Shown here: positions 7,415 to 16,080 of the stretch, in pieces
Numbering within the stretch: position 1 is the first letter of the stretch
How the letters are laid out: the number at the start of each line of letters is the position of its first letter
DNA from: Alcanivorax sp.
GTDB taxonomy: Bacteria > Pseudomonadota > Gammaproteobacteria > Pseudomonadales > Alcanivoracaceae
DNA: 64,000 nucleotides
NCBI GenBank assembly: GCA_022449455.1
Contig: JAKUPL010000015.1
Location: 1-64,000, forward strand
Reading direction: 5' to 3'
The notes under the pieces: model-generated
What the model was told of the DNA's origin: nothing
The model's database searches: none
What the model saw: only the letters and a program-made list of their open reading frames with translations
Position numbers and translations under genes: made by a program

Positions 7415-8928
7415 TCGTCCGATCGGGGGCGCAGCCTCCAGGCGGTGAGCAGGGCGGTGGCGGTGACGATCGCCGCGCCCACCGCCGCGTTGGTGTGCAG
7501 GGCCGCGTTGAAGGCCGCCCGGGCGGCGGCCATCAGCGGCTCGGCGAGGGTCGGTGGCAGGGTGGTGCTGGCGCCCAGGGCGCCGCCCAGGGTGTCGCCG
7601 GCGGCCAGCGCCTGGTCCGGGGCGAGCCCGTCGGGCAGGGCGGTCAGCATATGGCGGCGGTAGACCGCCGCTCCCAGACTGCCGATCACCGCCACGCCCA
7701 GGGCCATGCCCAGCTCGCTGGCGGTTTCCGAGGTGGCGGAGGCGGCACCGGCCTTTTCCGGCGGCGCCGCGCCCACCACCATATCGGTGCCGAGAATCAT
7801 CATCGGCATGACCCCCAGCCCCATCACCGTCATGCCGGCGATCAGCAGCCACAGGTCGCCCAGACCGCTGACGCCGACCATCGCCAGAAAGCCGAACACC
7901 GCCACCCCCAGGCCGCCGCTGACCAGTTGCCAGCGGGGCAGATAGCGGGTGAGGCGCGGAATCAGTAACGAAAACACGGTTTGCAGCACCGCCGGCGGCA
8001 GCATGGTCAGCCCGGCGTGCAACGGCGACAGCCCCAGCACCCCCTGCAGATACTGAAACACCATCAGCCAGGCGCCGGAGAGCGCCAGGATGGTAAGCAT
8101 CATGGCGCCCACGGAGGTGCTGAAATCCCGGTTGGCAAACAGGGCCAGGTCGAACATGGGCGTGGCCAGACGCCGCTGGCGGCGCACGAACAGGGCGCCG
8201 AGCAGCAGGCCGGCGAGGATCGCCGCCAGCGGCAACAGGCCGGCGCCGTTACGGGCCAGGTCCTTGAGGCCGAAGATCAGCGCCACCACCGTGGCCACCG
8301 ACAGCAGGGCGCTGGTCCAGTCCTGGCGACCGGCCTGCGGGTCGCGGAACTCCGGCAGCAGCCAGGGCCCGGTGAGCAGCAGCAGGGCCATCACCGGCAC
8401 GCCAAGCAGAAACACCGACCCCCACCAAAAGAACTCCAGCAGGGCGCCGCCCACCAGCGGGCCGATGGCGCTGCCGACGATAAAGCCGGTCATCCATACG
8501 GTGATCGCCAGGGTCCGCTCGCTGTCCACCTGGAACATATTGCGCAGTAACGACAGGGTGGAGGGCATCAGGGTGGCGCCGGCCACGCCCAGCAGCGCAC
8601 GGGCCAGGATCAGGGTTTCCGCGCTCGGCGCGAACGCCGCCATCACCGAGGCCAGGCCGAAGGCGGTGGCGCCGCCCAGCAGCAGCCGGCGGCGGCCGAT
8701 GCGGTCGCCCAGGGTGCCCATGGTGACCAGGAAGCCGGCGATCATGAAGCCATAGATATCCAGGATCCACAGCAGCTGCGAGCTGGTGGGGCGCAGGTCC
8801 GCGCTGAGGTGCGGCGCCGCCAGATGCAGCACCGTCATATCCAGTGCCAGCAGCACGGTGGGCAGCATCAGGACCGCCAGGCCCAGCCATTCACGGCGGC
8901 CGGCGGGGGCGGGTTGCGGGCGGGTCAT
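7363..8928 (-). CDS. MFS drug efflux transporter, DHA2 family (SmvA/QacA-like)
   Basis: 521 residues with about 14 predicted membrane helices. The N-terminus contains the DHA2 signatures LDMTVLHLAAPHLSADL, WILDIYGFMIAGF and the loop GDRIGRRRLL; similarity to SmvA-type quaternary ammonium/methyl viologen pumps is clear. Start ATG has CAGGAG 7 bp upstream. The last 17 or so codons (a serine-rich, non-membrane tail) are read antisense to the end of the second binding-protein gene. It is transcribed towards the ABC operon and has its own upstream region shared divergently with the Tat-exported reductase gene. Confidence 0.88.
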   Translation of the reverse strand: MTRPQPAPAGRREWLGLAVLMLPTVLLALDMTVLHLAAPHLSADLRPTSSQLLWILDIYGFMIAGFLVTMGTLGDRIGRRRLLLGGATAFGLASVMAAFAPSAETLILARALLGVAGATLMPSTLSLLRNMFQVDSERTLAITVWMTGFIVGSAIGPLVGGALLEFFWWGSVFLLGVPVMALLLLTGPWLLPEFRDPQAGRQDWTSALLSVATVVALIFGLKDLARNGAGLLPLAAILAGLLLGALFVRRQRRLATPMFDLALFANRDFSTSVGAMMLTILALSGAWLMVFQYLQGVLGLSPLHAGLTMLPPAVLQTVFSLLIPRLTRYLPRWQLVSGGLGVAVFGFLAMVGVSGLGDLWLLIAGMTVMGLGVMPMMILGTDMVVGAAPPEKAGAASATSETASELGMALGVAVIGSLGAAVYRRHMLTALPDGLAPDQALAAGDTLGGALGASTTLPPTLAEPLMAAARAAFNAALHTNAAVGAAIVTATALLTAWRLRPRSDDQGTKRVEKASSGSSSR

Positions 8929-9077
8929 CGAACGGCTCCTGCTGAAAGGCGATCACGGTATGTGCACGGGCATCGGGCGACTGTGACCACCGGGCGAAGC
9001 ATTCTACGCCAAATCGCGGTCAATCCTGTGACACGATAACGACAGAATGGACATCCCCGGCGGGGAAAGGAGGCAAC

Positions 9078-10001
9078 ATGGTTTCACGTCGTGATTTTCT
9101 CAATGGCGCTTTGTGGGGCGGCGCGGGTCTGGCGCTGGCGCTGCAGGGCACGGCCCGGGCGGCCACCGGCGGGTCCGCCGCGCTGCGTACCCGGGCGATC
9201 CCGGCCGGCGGCGAGACCGTGCCGGTGATCGGCGCCGGCACCTCCGGCAGCTTCGTGGCGGAGATCGGCTCCGACAAGTACCGCCGGCTCAAGGAAGCGA
9301 TGACGATCTTCTTCGACAGCGGCGCCACCGTGTTCGACACCAGCCCGAACTACGGCGGCGCGGACCGGGTGCTGGGCGCCTTGCTGGAAGAGGGCGGCTG
9401 GCGGGACCAGTGCTTCCTGGCCACCAAGATCGCCGCCGACAGCCGCGCCGCCGCCGAACGGCAGTGGGCACGGTCGCTGGAGGCGCTGCGCACTGACCAT
9501 GTGGAACTGCTGCAGGTGCACAATCTGCGTGACTGGAAAACCCAGCTGCCCTACGCCCGGGAATTGAAGGAGCAGGGCAAAACCCGGTACGTGGGCATCA
9601 CCCACTACCTGGAACGGGGCCTGGACGAGATGGCCGCCATTCTGCGTAGCGAGCCGCTGGATTTCATCCAGATCAATTATTCGGTGAACGCGCCGCAGGC
9701 CGCCAAGGAAGTGCTGCCGCTGGCCCGGGACAAGGGCGTGGCGGTACTGATCAATCGGGCTTTCGACGACGGTTCGCTGTTCTCCACCGTGAAAGGCCGT
9801 CCGCTGCCGGACTGGGCCGCCGAGGTAGGCGCGCAAAGCTGGGCGCAGCTGTTTCTCAAGTTCGCCCTCAGCCACCCGGCGGTGACCGCGGTGATTCCCG
9901 CCACCAGCAAGCCGGAGCACCAGCGCGACAACCTCAATGCCGGCCGGGGCGAACTGCTCAGCGAGGCCCGGCAGCGTGAACTGATGGCCATGGACTGGTA
10001 A
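9078..10001 (+). CDS. Aldo/keto reductase with twin-arginine export signal
   Basis: 307 residues. The N-terminus VSRRDFLNGALWGGAGLALAL is a Tat signal (SRRDFL motif, AxA-like cleavage near residue 28), so the enzyme is exported folded, presumably with bound NADP(H). The remainder is a TIM-barrel aldo/keto reductase: catalytic residues fit DTSPNYG (Asp, Tyr), ATKI (Lys) and LQVHN (His). The C-terminal NADP-binding part ends with IPATSKPEH. AAAGGAGGC precedes the ATG. It ends 2 bp before the next start codon, suggesting co-expression with a membrane transporter-like protein. Substrate unknown. Confidence 0.88.
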   Translation: MVSRRDFLNGALWGGAGLALALQGTARAATGGSAALRTRAIPAGGETVPVIGAGTSGSFVAEIGSDKYRRLKEAMTIFFDSGATVFDTSPNYGGADRVLGALLEEGGWRDQCFLATKIAADSRAAAERQWARSLEALRTDHVELLQVHNLRDWKTQLPYARELKEQGKTRYVGITHYLERGLDEMAAILRSEPLDFIQINYSVNAPQAAKEVLPLARDKGVAVLINRAFDDGSLFSTVKGRPLPDWAAEVGAQSWAQLFLKFALSHPAVTAVIPATSKPEHQRDNLNAGRGELLSEARQRELMAMDW

Positions 10002-10003
10002 CC

Positions 10004-11311
10004 GTGGCCTCTTCGCATCCACTGCCGCGCCTGGCGGCGCGGCTGTTCAACATCCGCGTGGAGGAAGCGCCGGCGGTGCTGGCCGGGCTGGCGCTGTTCT
10101 TTCTGCTGTTCACCGGCTACTTCATGCTGCGTCCGGTGCGCGAAACCATGGGCGTGGCCGGTGGCGTGGACAATCTGCAGTGGCTGTTCACCGGTACCTT
10201 TCTGGCCACCCTGGCGGTGCTGCCGCTGTTCGGCTGGCTGGCCTCCCGGGTGGCGCGGCGGCGCATCCTGCCCGCCGCCTACGGGTTCTTCGTGGCCAAC
10301 CTGCTGCTGTTCGCGGCCCTGTTCGCCGGCACCGCCGACAACGTCTGGGTGGCGCGCACCTTTTATATCTGGCTGTCGGTGTTCAACCTGGTGGTGGTGT
10401 CGTTGGCCTGGAGCGTGTTGGCGGACGTGTTCAGCATCGCCCAGGGCAAGCGGCTGTTCGGCATGATGGCCGGCGGCGCCAGCCTGGGCGGCCTGGTGGG
10501 GCCGGGGCTGGGTACGCTGCTGGTGGTGCCGGCGGGCCACGCCGGCCTGGTGCTGCTGGCCGCGCTGTTGCTGACCGGCAGCGCGGTGGCCGGCCTGTGG
10601 TTGTACCGCTGGCGCGACCAACATCCGCTGAACGAGGAGGCGGAGCCGGCCCGGGCGGAACGGGGCCGCGCGCTGGGCGGCAACCCCTTGGACGGCGCCC
10701 TGGAAGTGCTGCGCACGCCGTTTCTGATGGGCATTGCCCTGTTCGTGGTGCTGCTCGCCAGCGTCAGTACCTTTCTGTATTTCGAGCAGGCGCGGCTGGT
10801 GGCGGAGACCTTTCCGGACCCCACCCGCCAGACCCAGGTGTTCGGCCTGATCGATACGGTGGTGCAGTTTCTCGCCATTCTGACGCAGCTGTTTCTGACC
10901 GGGCGCATCGCCCAGCGGTTGGGCATCGGCGTGTTGCTGACCGCGGTGCCGCTGCTGATCGCCGCCGGTTTTGTGTGGCTGGCGCTGTCGCCGGTGTTTT
11001 CCGTGTTCGTGGTGATCATGGTGGCGCGCCGGGCCGGTGAATACGCGTTGGTGCGGCCCGGTCGCGAGATGCTCTATACCTCGGTGCCACCGGAGCAGAA
11101 GTACAAGGCCAAGAACTTTATCGACACCGTGGTGTACCGTGGTGGCGACGCCCTCAGCGGCTGGCTGAAGCGCGGCCTCGACCTGCTCGGCGAGCTGCCC
11201 GGCCTGGCCATGCTGATCGGCGCCGGCATCGCCCTGGCCTGGGCCGGCACCGGTTTTCTGCTGGGGCGGGCGGAGCGCCGGCGCGAAGGTCTTGACGAGC
11301 GCGCCGGCTGA
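10004..11311 (+). CDS. MFS-fold membrane transporter (NTP/NDP-exchange-like proteobacterial family)
   Basis: 435 residues, 11-12 membrane helices, GTG start 2 bp after the upstream stop. The motif FMLRPVRETMGVAGGVDNLQ near residue 45 is typical of a proteobacterial family often annotated as MFS or NTP/NDP-exchange transporter. Residues around 150-175 (GKRLFGMMAGGASLGGLVGPG) and 355-380 (RPGREMLYTSVPPEQKYKAK) are the other conserved loops. No experimentally supported substrate is known to me for this bacterial subgroup. Tight linkage to the exported aldo/keto reductase suggests a joint role. Confidence 0.75.
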   Translation: MASSHPLPRLAARLFNIRVEEAPAVLAGLALFFLLFTGYFMLRPVRETMGVAGGVDNLQWLFTGTFLATLAVLPLFGWLASRVARRRILPAAYGFFVANLLLFAALFAGTADNVWVARTFYIWLSVFNLVVVSLAWSVLADVFSIAQGKRLFGMMAGGASLGGLVGPGLGTLLVVPAGHAGLVLLAALLLTGSAVAGLWLYRWRDQHPLNEEAEPARAERGRALGGNPLDGALEVLRTPFLMGIALFVVLLASVSTFLYFEQARLVAETFPDPTRQTQVFGLIDTVVQFLAILTQLFLTGRIAQRLGIGVLLTAVPLLIAAGFVWLALSPVFSVFVVIMVARRAGEYALVRPGREMLYTSVPPEQKYKAKNFIDTVVYRGGDALSGWLKRGLDLLGELPGLAMLIGAGIALAWAGTGFLLGRAERRREGLDERAG

Positions 11312-11323
11312 ATCGGGCCCGGT

Positions 11324-12076
11324 TTACAGAAACACGCCGCCGGCCACTTCGATACGCTGGCCGTTGACCCAGCCGTTGCCCGGTGACAGCAGCGCGGCGA
11401 TGGCGCCGCCGATGTCGTCCGGCAGGCCGACGCGGCCGAGGGCGGTGGCGCCGGCCACCTGGGCGTTGGCCTCCTGGTTGTCACGGATCACGCCGCCGCC
11501 GAAATCGGTTTCGATGGCGCCCGGGGCCAGGGTATTGACGGCAATGCCACGCTCTCCCAACTCCTTGGCCAGATAACGGGTCAGCACCTCGATGCCGCCT
11601 TTCATGGTGGCGTAGGCGGCGAAGCCCGGCATGCAAAAGCGTGCCAGCCCGCTGGAGATGTTGACGATGCGCCCGCCATCGGCGATCAGCGGCAGCAACC
11701 GCTGGGTCAGAAAGAACGGCCCCTTCAGGTGAATCCGCATCAGCGTATCGAACTGCTCTTCGCTGGTGTCCGCGAACGGCGTATTGATGCCGATGCCGGC
11801 GTTGTTGATCAGGTGATCGAACCGGTCGGTTTGCCAGGTCTCCCGAAGGGCGGCGCTCACCTGCTCCACGAAGGCGGGGAAGGTGGCGCTGTCGGCCACA
11901 TCCAGCAGCAACGCCACGGCGCGGCGGCCCTTGGCCTGGATGTCCTCGACCACCTGGTCGGCGGCCTGCCGGTTACGCTGATAGGTCAGGATTACATCGC
12001 TGCCCTGGTTGGCCAGATGCAGGGCCGCGCTGCGGCCCAGGCCGCGGCTGGCGCCGGTGATCAGTGCAATGGTCAT
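11324..12076 (-). CDS. Short-chain dehydrogenase/reductase (classical SDR)
   Basis: 250 residues, Rossmann fold. Cofactor motif TGASRGLG (residues 7-14), NNAG at about 89-92, and catalytic Ser and YATMK (Y-x-x-x-K) at about 143-160 are intact; the fold ends with the usual NGQRIEVAGG. It resembles 3-oxoacyl-ACP reductase-like SDRs, but the substrate cannot be assigned. GGAGAT precedes the ATG. It is divergent from a LysR regulator across 121 bp that contain two inverted repeats, the standard layout of a LysR-controlled target gene. Confidence 0.88.
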   Translation of the reverse strand: MTIALITGASRGLGRSAALHLANQGSDVILTYQRNRQAADQVVEDIQAKGRRAVALLLDVADSATFPAFVEQVSAALRETWQTDRFDHLINNAGIGINTPFADTSEEQFDTLMRIHLKGPFFLTQRLLPLIADGGRIVNISSGLARFCMPGFAAYATMKGGIEVLTRYLAKELGERGIAVNTLAPGAIETDFGGGVIRDNQEANAQVAGATALGRVGLPDDIGGAIAALLSPGNGWVNGQRIEVAGGVFL

Positions 12077-12115
12077 GGGTTATCTCCATTAGACGTTAAG
12101 CAGGAACACGTCCAC

Positions 12116-12142
12116 TTTATTGGTTGAGAATGTTCCAATAAA
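12116..12142. promoter_or_regulatory. Candidate LysR operator between SDR and LysR genes
   Basis: A perfect 8-bp inverted repeat, TTTATTGG / CCAATAAA, with an 11-bp spacer. The dyad and its T-N11-A geometry fit LysR-type binding sites. It lies 40 bp upstream of the SDR start and 56 bp upstream of the LysR start, in an AT-rich island within otherwise GC-rich DNA. Confidence 0.6.
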
Positions 12143-12162
12143 TCGCTTAAATCCGGAATCCC

Positions 12163-12181
12163 TGTTCACAAATGGCGAACA
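12163..12181. promoter_or_regulatory. Second inverted repeat close to the LysR start
   Basis: TGTTC-N9-GAACA, a perfect 5-bp dyad ending 16 bp before the LysR ATG. It may be an autorepression site. It is shorter than the neighbouring 8-bp dyad, so chance is not excluded. Confidence 0.35.
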
Positions 12182-12197
12182 ATAGACGAGGCCGGCC

Positions 12198-13103
12198 ATG
12201 GACCGTTTTCAGGATCTGCGCGTGTTCACCCGGGTGGCGGAGCTGGCCAGCTTCACCGCCGCCGCCGATCAGCTGGGCTTGCCCAAGGCCAGTGTGTCCA
12301 CCGCCGTCAAGCGGCTGGAGGAAGGCCTCGGCGTGTTGCTGCTGCAGCGCACCACCCGGCGGGTGCGGCTGACGCCGGAAGGGCGGGCGTTCTACGAGCG
12401 CGGCAAGGACCTGCTGGCGGACCTGGATGAGATGACCTCCATGTTCGAAGTGGGCGGCGAGACGCTCACCGGGCGGTTGCGGGTGGACATGCCCAGCAGC
12501 ACCGCCCGCAAGTTCGTGATCCCGCGCCTGCCGGAGTTCCTGGCGGCGCACCCCTTGCTGGAGGTGGAACTGAGTGCCACCGATCGGCGCGTGGACCCGG
12601 TGCGCGAAGGCTTTGATTGCGTGATGCGGGTGGGGGAAACCGGCGATGTCAGTCTGTTCGCCCGCAGCCTGGGCGCCTTCGCCATCATCAACGCGGCCAG
12701 TCCGGCCTACCTGGCCCGCCACGGCACCCCGCGCACCCTGGCGGACCTGGCCGGGCACCGTTTGATTCATTACGTGCCCGGCCTGGGCGGCCGCTCGCCC
12801 GGGTTCGAGTACCCCCAGGGCGACGGCTTCGCGGCGCTGCCCATGGGCGGCGCGCTCACCGTCAACAGCGCGGACAGCTACGAAGCCGCCTGTCTGGCCG
12901 GGTTGGGCATCGTGCAGGCGCCGGAGTCCGGCTTGCGGGCGCATCTGAAGGCCGGACGTCTGGTGGCGATTCTCACCGATCTGCAGGCGGAACCGATGCC
13001 GGTCACTCTGCTGTACCCGCAACGGCGTCATTTGCCGCGCCGCACGGCGGTGTTCATGGACTGGATCCAGGGCATCATGACGCCGTACCTGGAGCCCCGT
13101 TGA
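12198..13103 (+). CDS. LysR-family transcriptional regulator (CrgA-like)
   Basis: 301 residues. N-terminal winged helix-turn-helix (residues 1-60; FTAAADQLGLPKASVSTAVK) is followed by the type 2 periplasmic-binding-like effector domain (about 90-295). The wording TTRRVRLTPEGRAFYERG and the overall length match the CrgA-type subgroup. The ATG is preceded by GAGG at about 9 bp. It is divergent from an SDR gene, which is its most likely target. The effector is unknown. Confidence 0.9.
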   Translation: MDRFQDLRVFTRVAELASFTAAADQLGLPKASVSTAVKRLEEGLGVLLLQRTTRRVRLTPEGRAFYERGKDLLADLDEMTSMFEVGGETLTGRLRVDMPSSTARKFVIPRLPEFLAAHPLLEVELSATDRRVDPVREGFDCVMRVGETGDVSLFARSLGAFAIINAASPAYLARHGTPRTLADLAGHRLIHYVPGLGGRSPGFEYPQGDGFAALPMGGALTVNSADSYEAACLAGLGIVQAPESGLRAHLKAGRLVAILTDLQAEPMPVTLLYPQRRHLPRRTAVFMDWIQGIMTPYLEPR

Positions 13104-13108
13104 GCGGT

Positions 13109-13164
13109 GCGCCGCACAAATGTTCCAGACCGGCCCGGGCCGCCGGTGTAGACTTGCGGGTTCC
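13109..13164 (+). promoter_or_regulatory. Conserved AraC/LysE promoter element, copy 1
   Basis: Starts with GCGCCGCACAAATG then TTCCAGAC, and continues after 19 bp with AGACTTGCGGGTTCC. The same two blocks recur at identical spacing upstream of the lysE-type gene at 14003-14057. It ends 17 bp before the AraC start codon, so it probably overlaps that promoter and mediates autoregulation. Confidence 0.55.
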
Positions 13165-13181
13165 GTGCCGGAGACTCGTCC

Positions 13182-14027
13182 ATGTCCGTGTCATCCAACA
13201 GTGAAAACTGGGTCCGTTTCGCCCGCGACCGGGACACCGGCATTGAAACCATCCGTGCCCATTTCGAGGGCCACGCCTACGACCCCCACTGGCACGACAC
13301 CTATGCGGTGGGCGTCACCGAGCAGGGGGTGCAGCGTTTTCATGTGGGCCGGGTGCGCCACGAGAGCGTGCCCGGAAGGGCCATGCTGCTGGAGCCGGGG
13401 CAGGTCCACGACGGTCTGGGCCCGGTGCCCGGCGGCTTCACCTACCGGTTGCTGTACCTGGACCCGCACTGGCTGCGCGCCGAGCTGTCGCGGTTGTTTG
13501 AACAGGTGCCCGCCCATTTCGAGCTGAGTTTCGCCGCCACCCTGTGCGACGACCGTCGTGTCACCCGCGCCATTGGCGAGGCGTTCGAGGCGCTGCAGGA
13601 CGGCGAGATGCGCATGCTGCGCCAGGCCGCCGTGGACCGGCTGCTGGCGCGGCTCACCGACCACGCCCGCTGGCGCACGGCGCCGGAGCGATTACCGATG
13701 GCGGCGCCCGCCGCCCAACGCGCCCGTGAGTATCTGCACGCGCACCTGGCCGAGGACATCGGCATGGACCATCTGGCCGCCGCCGCCGGCGTCGATCGGT
13801 TCCGGCTGTCGCGGTCGTTCAAGGCCGCCTTCGGGGTACCGCCCCACGCCTACCTGGTGCAGCTGCGGCTGGTGCGCGCCCGTCGCCTGCTGGCCGCCGG
13901 CGGCAGCCCCGCCGAGGTGGCCGCGGCGGTGGGCTTCGCCGACCAAAGCCATTTGGGGCGCTGGTTCCGGCGTGCCTATGCCATGACCCCGGCGTACTAC
14001 CGGCGCCGCACAAAGCTTCCAGACTGA
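13182..14027 (+). CDS. AraC-family transcriptional regulator
   Basis: 281 residues: an N-terminal cupin-type sensing domain (about 15-165, with HDTYAVGVTEQGVQ and LLEPGQVHDG) and a C-terminal double helix-turn-helix (about 180-275; VAAAVGFADQSHLGRWFRR and FGVPPHAYLVQLRL). This architecture is typical of AraC regulators adjacent to LysE exporters, which they usually activate in response to amino acids. The coding sequence itself contains the promoter element of the next gene: its last codons overlap the 14003-14057 repeat. Confidence 0.9.
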   Translation: MSVSSNSENWVRFARDRDTGIETIRAHFEGHAYDPHWHDTYAVGVTEQGVQRFHVGRVRHESVPGRAMLLEPGQVHDGLGPVPGGFTYRLLYLDPHWLRAELSRLFEQVPAHFELSFAATLCDDRRVTRAIGEAFEALQDGEMRMLRQAAVDRLLARLTDHARWRTAPERLPMAAPAAQRAREYLHAHLAEDIGMDHLAAAAGVDRFRLSRSFKAAFGVPPHAYLVQLRLVRARRLLAAGGSPAEVAAAVGFADQSHLGRWFRRAYAMTPAYYRRRTKLPD

Positions 14028-14057
14028 CGCGTGCGCCGGCGTCAGACTGGCGATTCC
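14003..14057 (+). promoter_or_regulatory. Conserved AraC/LysE promoter element, copy 2
   Basis: GCGCCGCACAAAGC then TTCCAGAC, 19 bp, then AGACTGGCGATTCC. It repeats the element at 13109-13164 with the same internal spacing. The first block codes for the last residues of the AraC protein; the element ends 19 bp before the LysE-family start codon. Confidence 0.55.
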
Positions 14058-14076
14058 TTTCGCTGCTCTGAATGCC

Positions 14077-14667
14077 ATGGAATCGCTGCTGCCCTTCGTT
14101 CTGTTCGCGCTCGTTGCCTCGATCACGCCCGGCCCCACCAATGTGCTGGTGCTCGCCTGTGCGTCCCGCCATGGGCTGGCGGCGGCGTTGCCCATGGTGG
14201 TCGGCGCCGCCGGTGGCGCCGCCTCGGTGTTGCTGCTGGTAGGCACCGGGCTGGCCCGGCCCCTGGCGGCCCATCCCACGGTTCGCCTGCTGATGGCGGC
14301 GGTCGGGCTGGCCTGGTTGACGGTGCTGGCGGTGCTGTTGTGGCGGGCGGCGCCGGCGGTGCGGCGGAGCGATGACGGGGATCGGCGCGGCCGCCTGGGG
14401 GTGATCGCCACCGCCGGGCTGCAATGGGTGAATCCCAAGGCGTGGATGATGGCACTGGCCGCCACCGGTGTGTTCGCCGGCAAGGGGTGGCCGATCACGG
14501 TGCTGGCGGGGGTGTTCCTGCTGGTGGCGCTGCCGTGCGTGCTGGCCTGGGCGGGGTTGGGGGCCGGCGCGGCGCGTTGGATCGATGACCCGCGCTGGAT
14601 GCGGCGCTTCAATCGGGGGATGGCGTTGCTGTTGCTGCTGTCCGCCTGGGCGGCGGCGTTCTGGTAG
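14077..14667 (+). CDS. LysE/RhtB-family amino acid exporter
   Basis: 196 residues, about six membrane helices. The N-terminal signature ITPGPTNVLVLACASRHG is the hallmark of the LysE superfamily, and QWVNPKAWMMALAATGVF is the second conserved loop. Such proteins export amino acids or their analogues. It follows its presumed AraC activator by 49 bp and carries the same promoter element. A weak ribosome site precedes the ATG. Substrate is not predictable; lysine/arginine, homoserine/threonine or cysteine exporters share this fold. Confidence 0.88.
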   Translation: MESLLPFVLFALVASITPGPTNVLVLACASRHGLAAALPMVVGAAGGAASVLLLVGTGLARPLAAHPTVRLLMAAVGLAWLTVLAVLLWRAAPAVRRSDDGDRRGRLGVIATAGLQWVNPKAWMMALAATGVFAGKGWPITVLAGVFLLVALPCVLAWAGLGAGAARWIDDPRWMRRFNRGMALLLLLSAWAAAFW

Positions 14668-14670
14668 AGA

Positions 14671-14698
14671 GCGGGCCTCGCCGATCGGCGAAGCCCGC
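14671..14698. terminator. Bidirectional hairpin between convergent genes
   Basis: GCGGGC-c-TCGCCGATCGGCGA-a-GCCCGC forms an almost perfect long stem between the LysE stop (14667) and the porin stop (14714). No strong T-run follows on either strand, so it may act as a barrier with other factors. Confidence 0.55.
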
Positions 14699-14713
14699 GC
14701 CGGAGAAGGCGAC

Positions 14714-15769
14714 TCAGAACTTGAAGCGCGCGCCCACGCCGTAGGTGGAGCCGGTGCCCACATCGTCGATGTCGTCGTGCAGGTACATGGCGTACAGGTC
14801 GAGCTGGCTGTTCACCACGTAATCGTAGCCCGCCGCCCAGGTGTCGCGCTGGTAGTCCACGGCGCCGCTGAAGTCGGAGTTGGCGTAGGACGCCAGCACG
14901 TTGCCCGGGCCCACCGGGACCGCCACGCCGGCCTGCCAGGTGTCGGTGTCCACGTCACCGGCGGTGGTGTCGGTTTCCAGGGTCATGTACTGGCCGTACA
15001 GCGTGGCCACGCCGAAGTTGTAGGACAGCCCGGCCATGGCCGCGTCCTGATCGGTGGCGCCCGGAATGTTGCCGCGCTCGCCGGCGCCGCCACCGTTGTC
15101 CAGGGTGCCCTCGCGCACGCGCATCGCCGATACCGTCGCCACCAGGCCGCCCTGGCGATAGATCAGGTTACCACCGACCTTGTTTTCGCCGCTTTCGCCT
15201 TCTTCCTCGCCGAAGGCGTACACCAGGTTGGCCTTGAGGCCGCCGACGCTCGGCGTGGTGTAGTTGATGCTGTCGTTCCAGGTGGTGTCGCCCATCACCG
15301 CGCCGCCGTTACCACCGTTGTAGGTGTGCAGCATCATCGGTGAGAAGGCGAAGGAGTCTTTCACCGAATTGGTGATTACCATGGGAATGAAGAACGGCGA
15401 CTTGGTGCGGCCCGCTTTCAGTTCACCCCAGGTCTGGCTGGACGCGCCGATGTAGGCGTTGCGGCCGAAGAACTCGTCGCCGTTGTAGCGACCGTCTTCG
15501 CCGGTGTCCGGACGCAGAAACATCTCGGCCACGCCGAAAAAGGTCACGTCATCGTTCACCTTGTAATCGACGCGGGCGCCCAGGAAGGAGGTGGACATGC
15601 CACCGCCGGCCAGTTGCGCGGTGTTGTCCTGGTCCGCCGGTTTCTCGATGCTGCCGGCCCACAGGTCCAGCAGGCCGTAGAACTTGGCCTGGGGCTGGGC
15701 GGCGCTGGCGGCGCCGGACAGCATCAGGCCGCCGGCCAGAATGGCGAGAGTGTTGTTGTTCAGTTTCAT
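14714..15769 (-). CDS. Outer-membrane porin (Gram-negative trimeric type)
   Basis: 351 residues. Signal peptide about 1-23 (cleavage after ASAA), then alternating beta-strand sequence rich in Gly, Asp and aromatic residues, ending in a C-terminal Phe (GARFKF) as required for outer-membrane assembly. Sequence style (FYGLLDLWAG, GELKAGRTKSPFFIP) resembles OmpC/PorB-type 16-strand porins. AAGGGAA precedes the start. It lies downstream of the LigI-like operon on the same strand but is separated by a terminator and a 369-bp AT-rich region, so it probably has its own promoter. It may admit the small acids handled by the neighbouring pathway. Confidence 0.88.
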   Translation of the reverse strand: MKLNNNTLAILAGGLMLSGAASAAQPQAKFYGLLDLWAGSIEKPADQDNTAQLAGGGMSTSFLGARVDYKVNDDVTFFGVAEMFLRPDTGEDGRYNGDEFFGRNAYIGASSQTWGELKAGRTKSPFFIPMVITNSVKDSFAFSPMMLHTYNGGNGGAVMGDTTWNDSINYTTPSVGGLKANLVYAFGEEEGESGENKVGGNLIYRQGGLVATVSAMRVREGTLDNGGGAGERGNIPGATDQDAAMAGLSYNFGVATLYGQYMTLETDTTAGDVDTDTWQAGVAVPVGPGNVLASYANSDFSGAVDYQRDTWAAGYDYVVNSQLDLYAMYLHDDIDDVGTGSTYGVGARFKF

Positions 15770-16080
15770 TGCTGATTCCCTTTTTCAAGCACAAACCGCC
15801 CCGGGACGCCGAGGAGGGCGTCTTTTCAGATCGTTGCTGGAAACGGATTCGGGCGGATTCGTTATCGGATTATTGTGTGGATGACTCCTGATTGTTTTCT
15901 TCGGAGGCGCACTAAAAGTACGCACCCTTGCAGGTTACTTTGTCGTTATGGTGCATCCGGGGCAATGGTAAAAAAAAGAAAAAGTCCACGATATAGACGA
16001 TAAGAGTTCATGAAATTGAACGACCGGAAAAGCCTGAAAAATAAGGTATATGCCGAGATTGGAGTGAATGTTAAGGGCAC
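15770..16080. other. AT-rich intergenic region upstream of the porin
   Basis: No coding frame can be supported here. The segment is markedly richer in A/T than its surroundings, contains a long A-run near 15971-15978, and a near-repeat GCGCAC/CGCAC around 15907-15925. It must hold the porin promoter on the minus strand; I could not identify -35/-10 elements with confidence. Confidence 0.4.

Noticed and set aside
15907-15960. NtrC or sigma-54 promoter signals upstream of the porin
   Set aside because: Only half-sites (GCAC, TGGTGCA) were found and no GG-N10-GC spacing could be confirmed.
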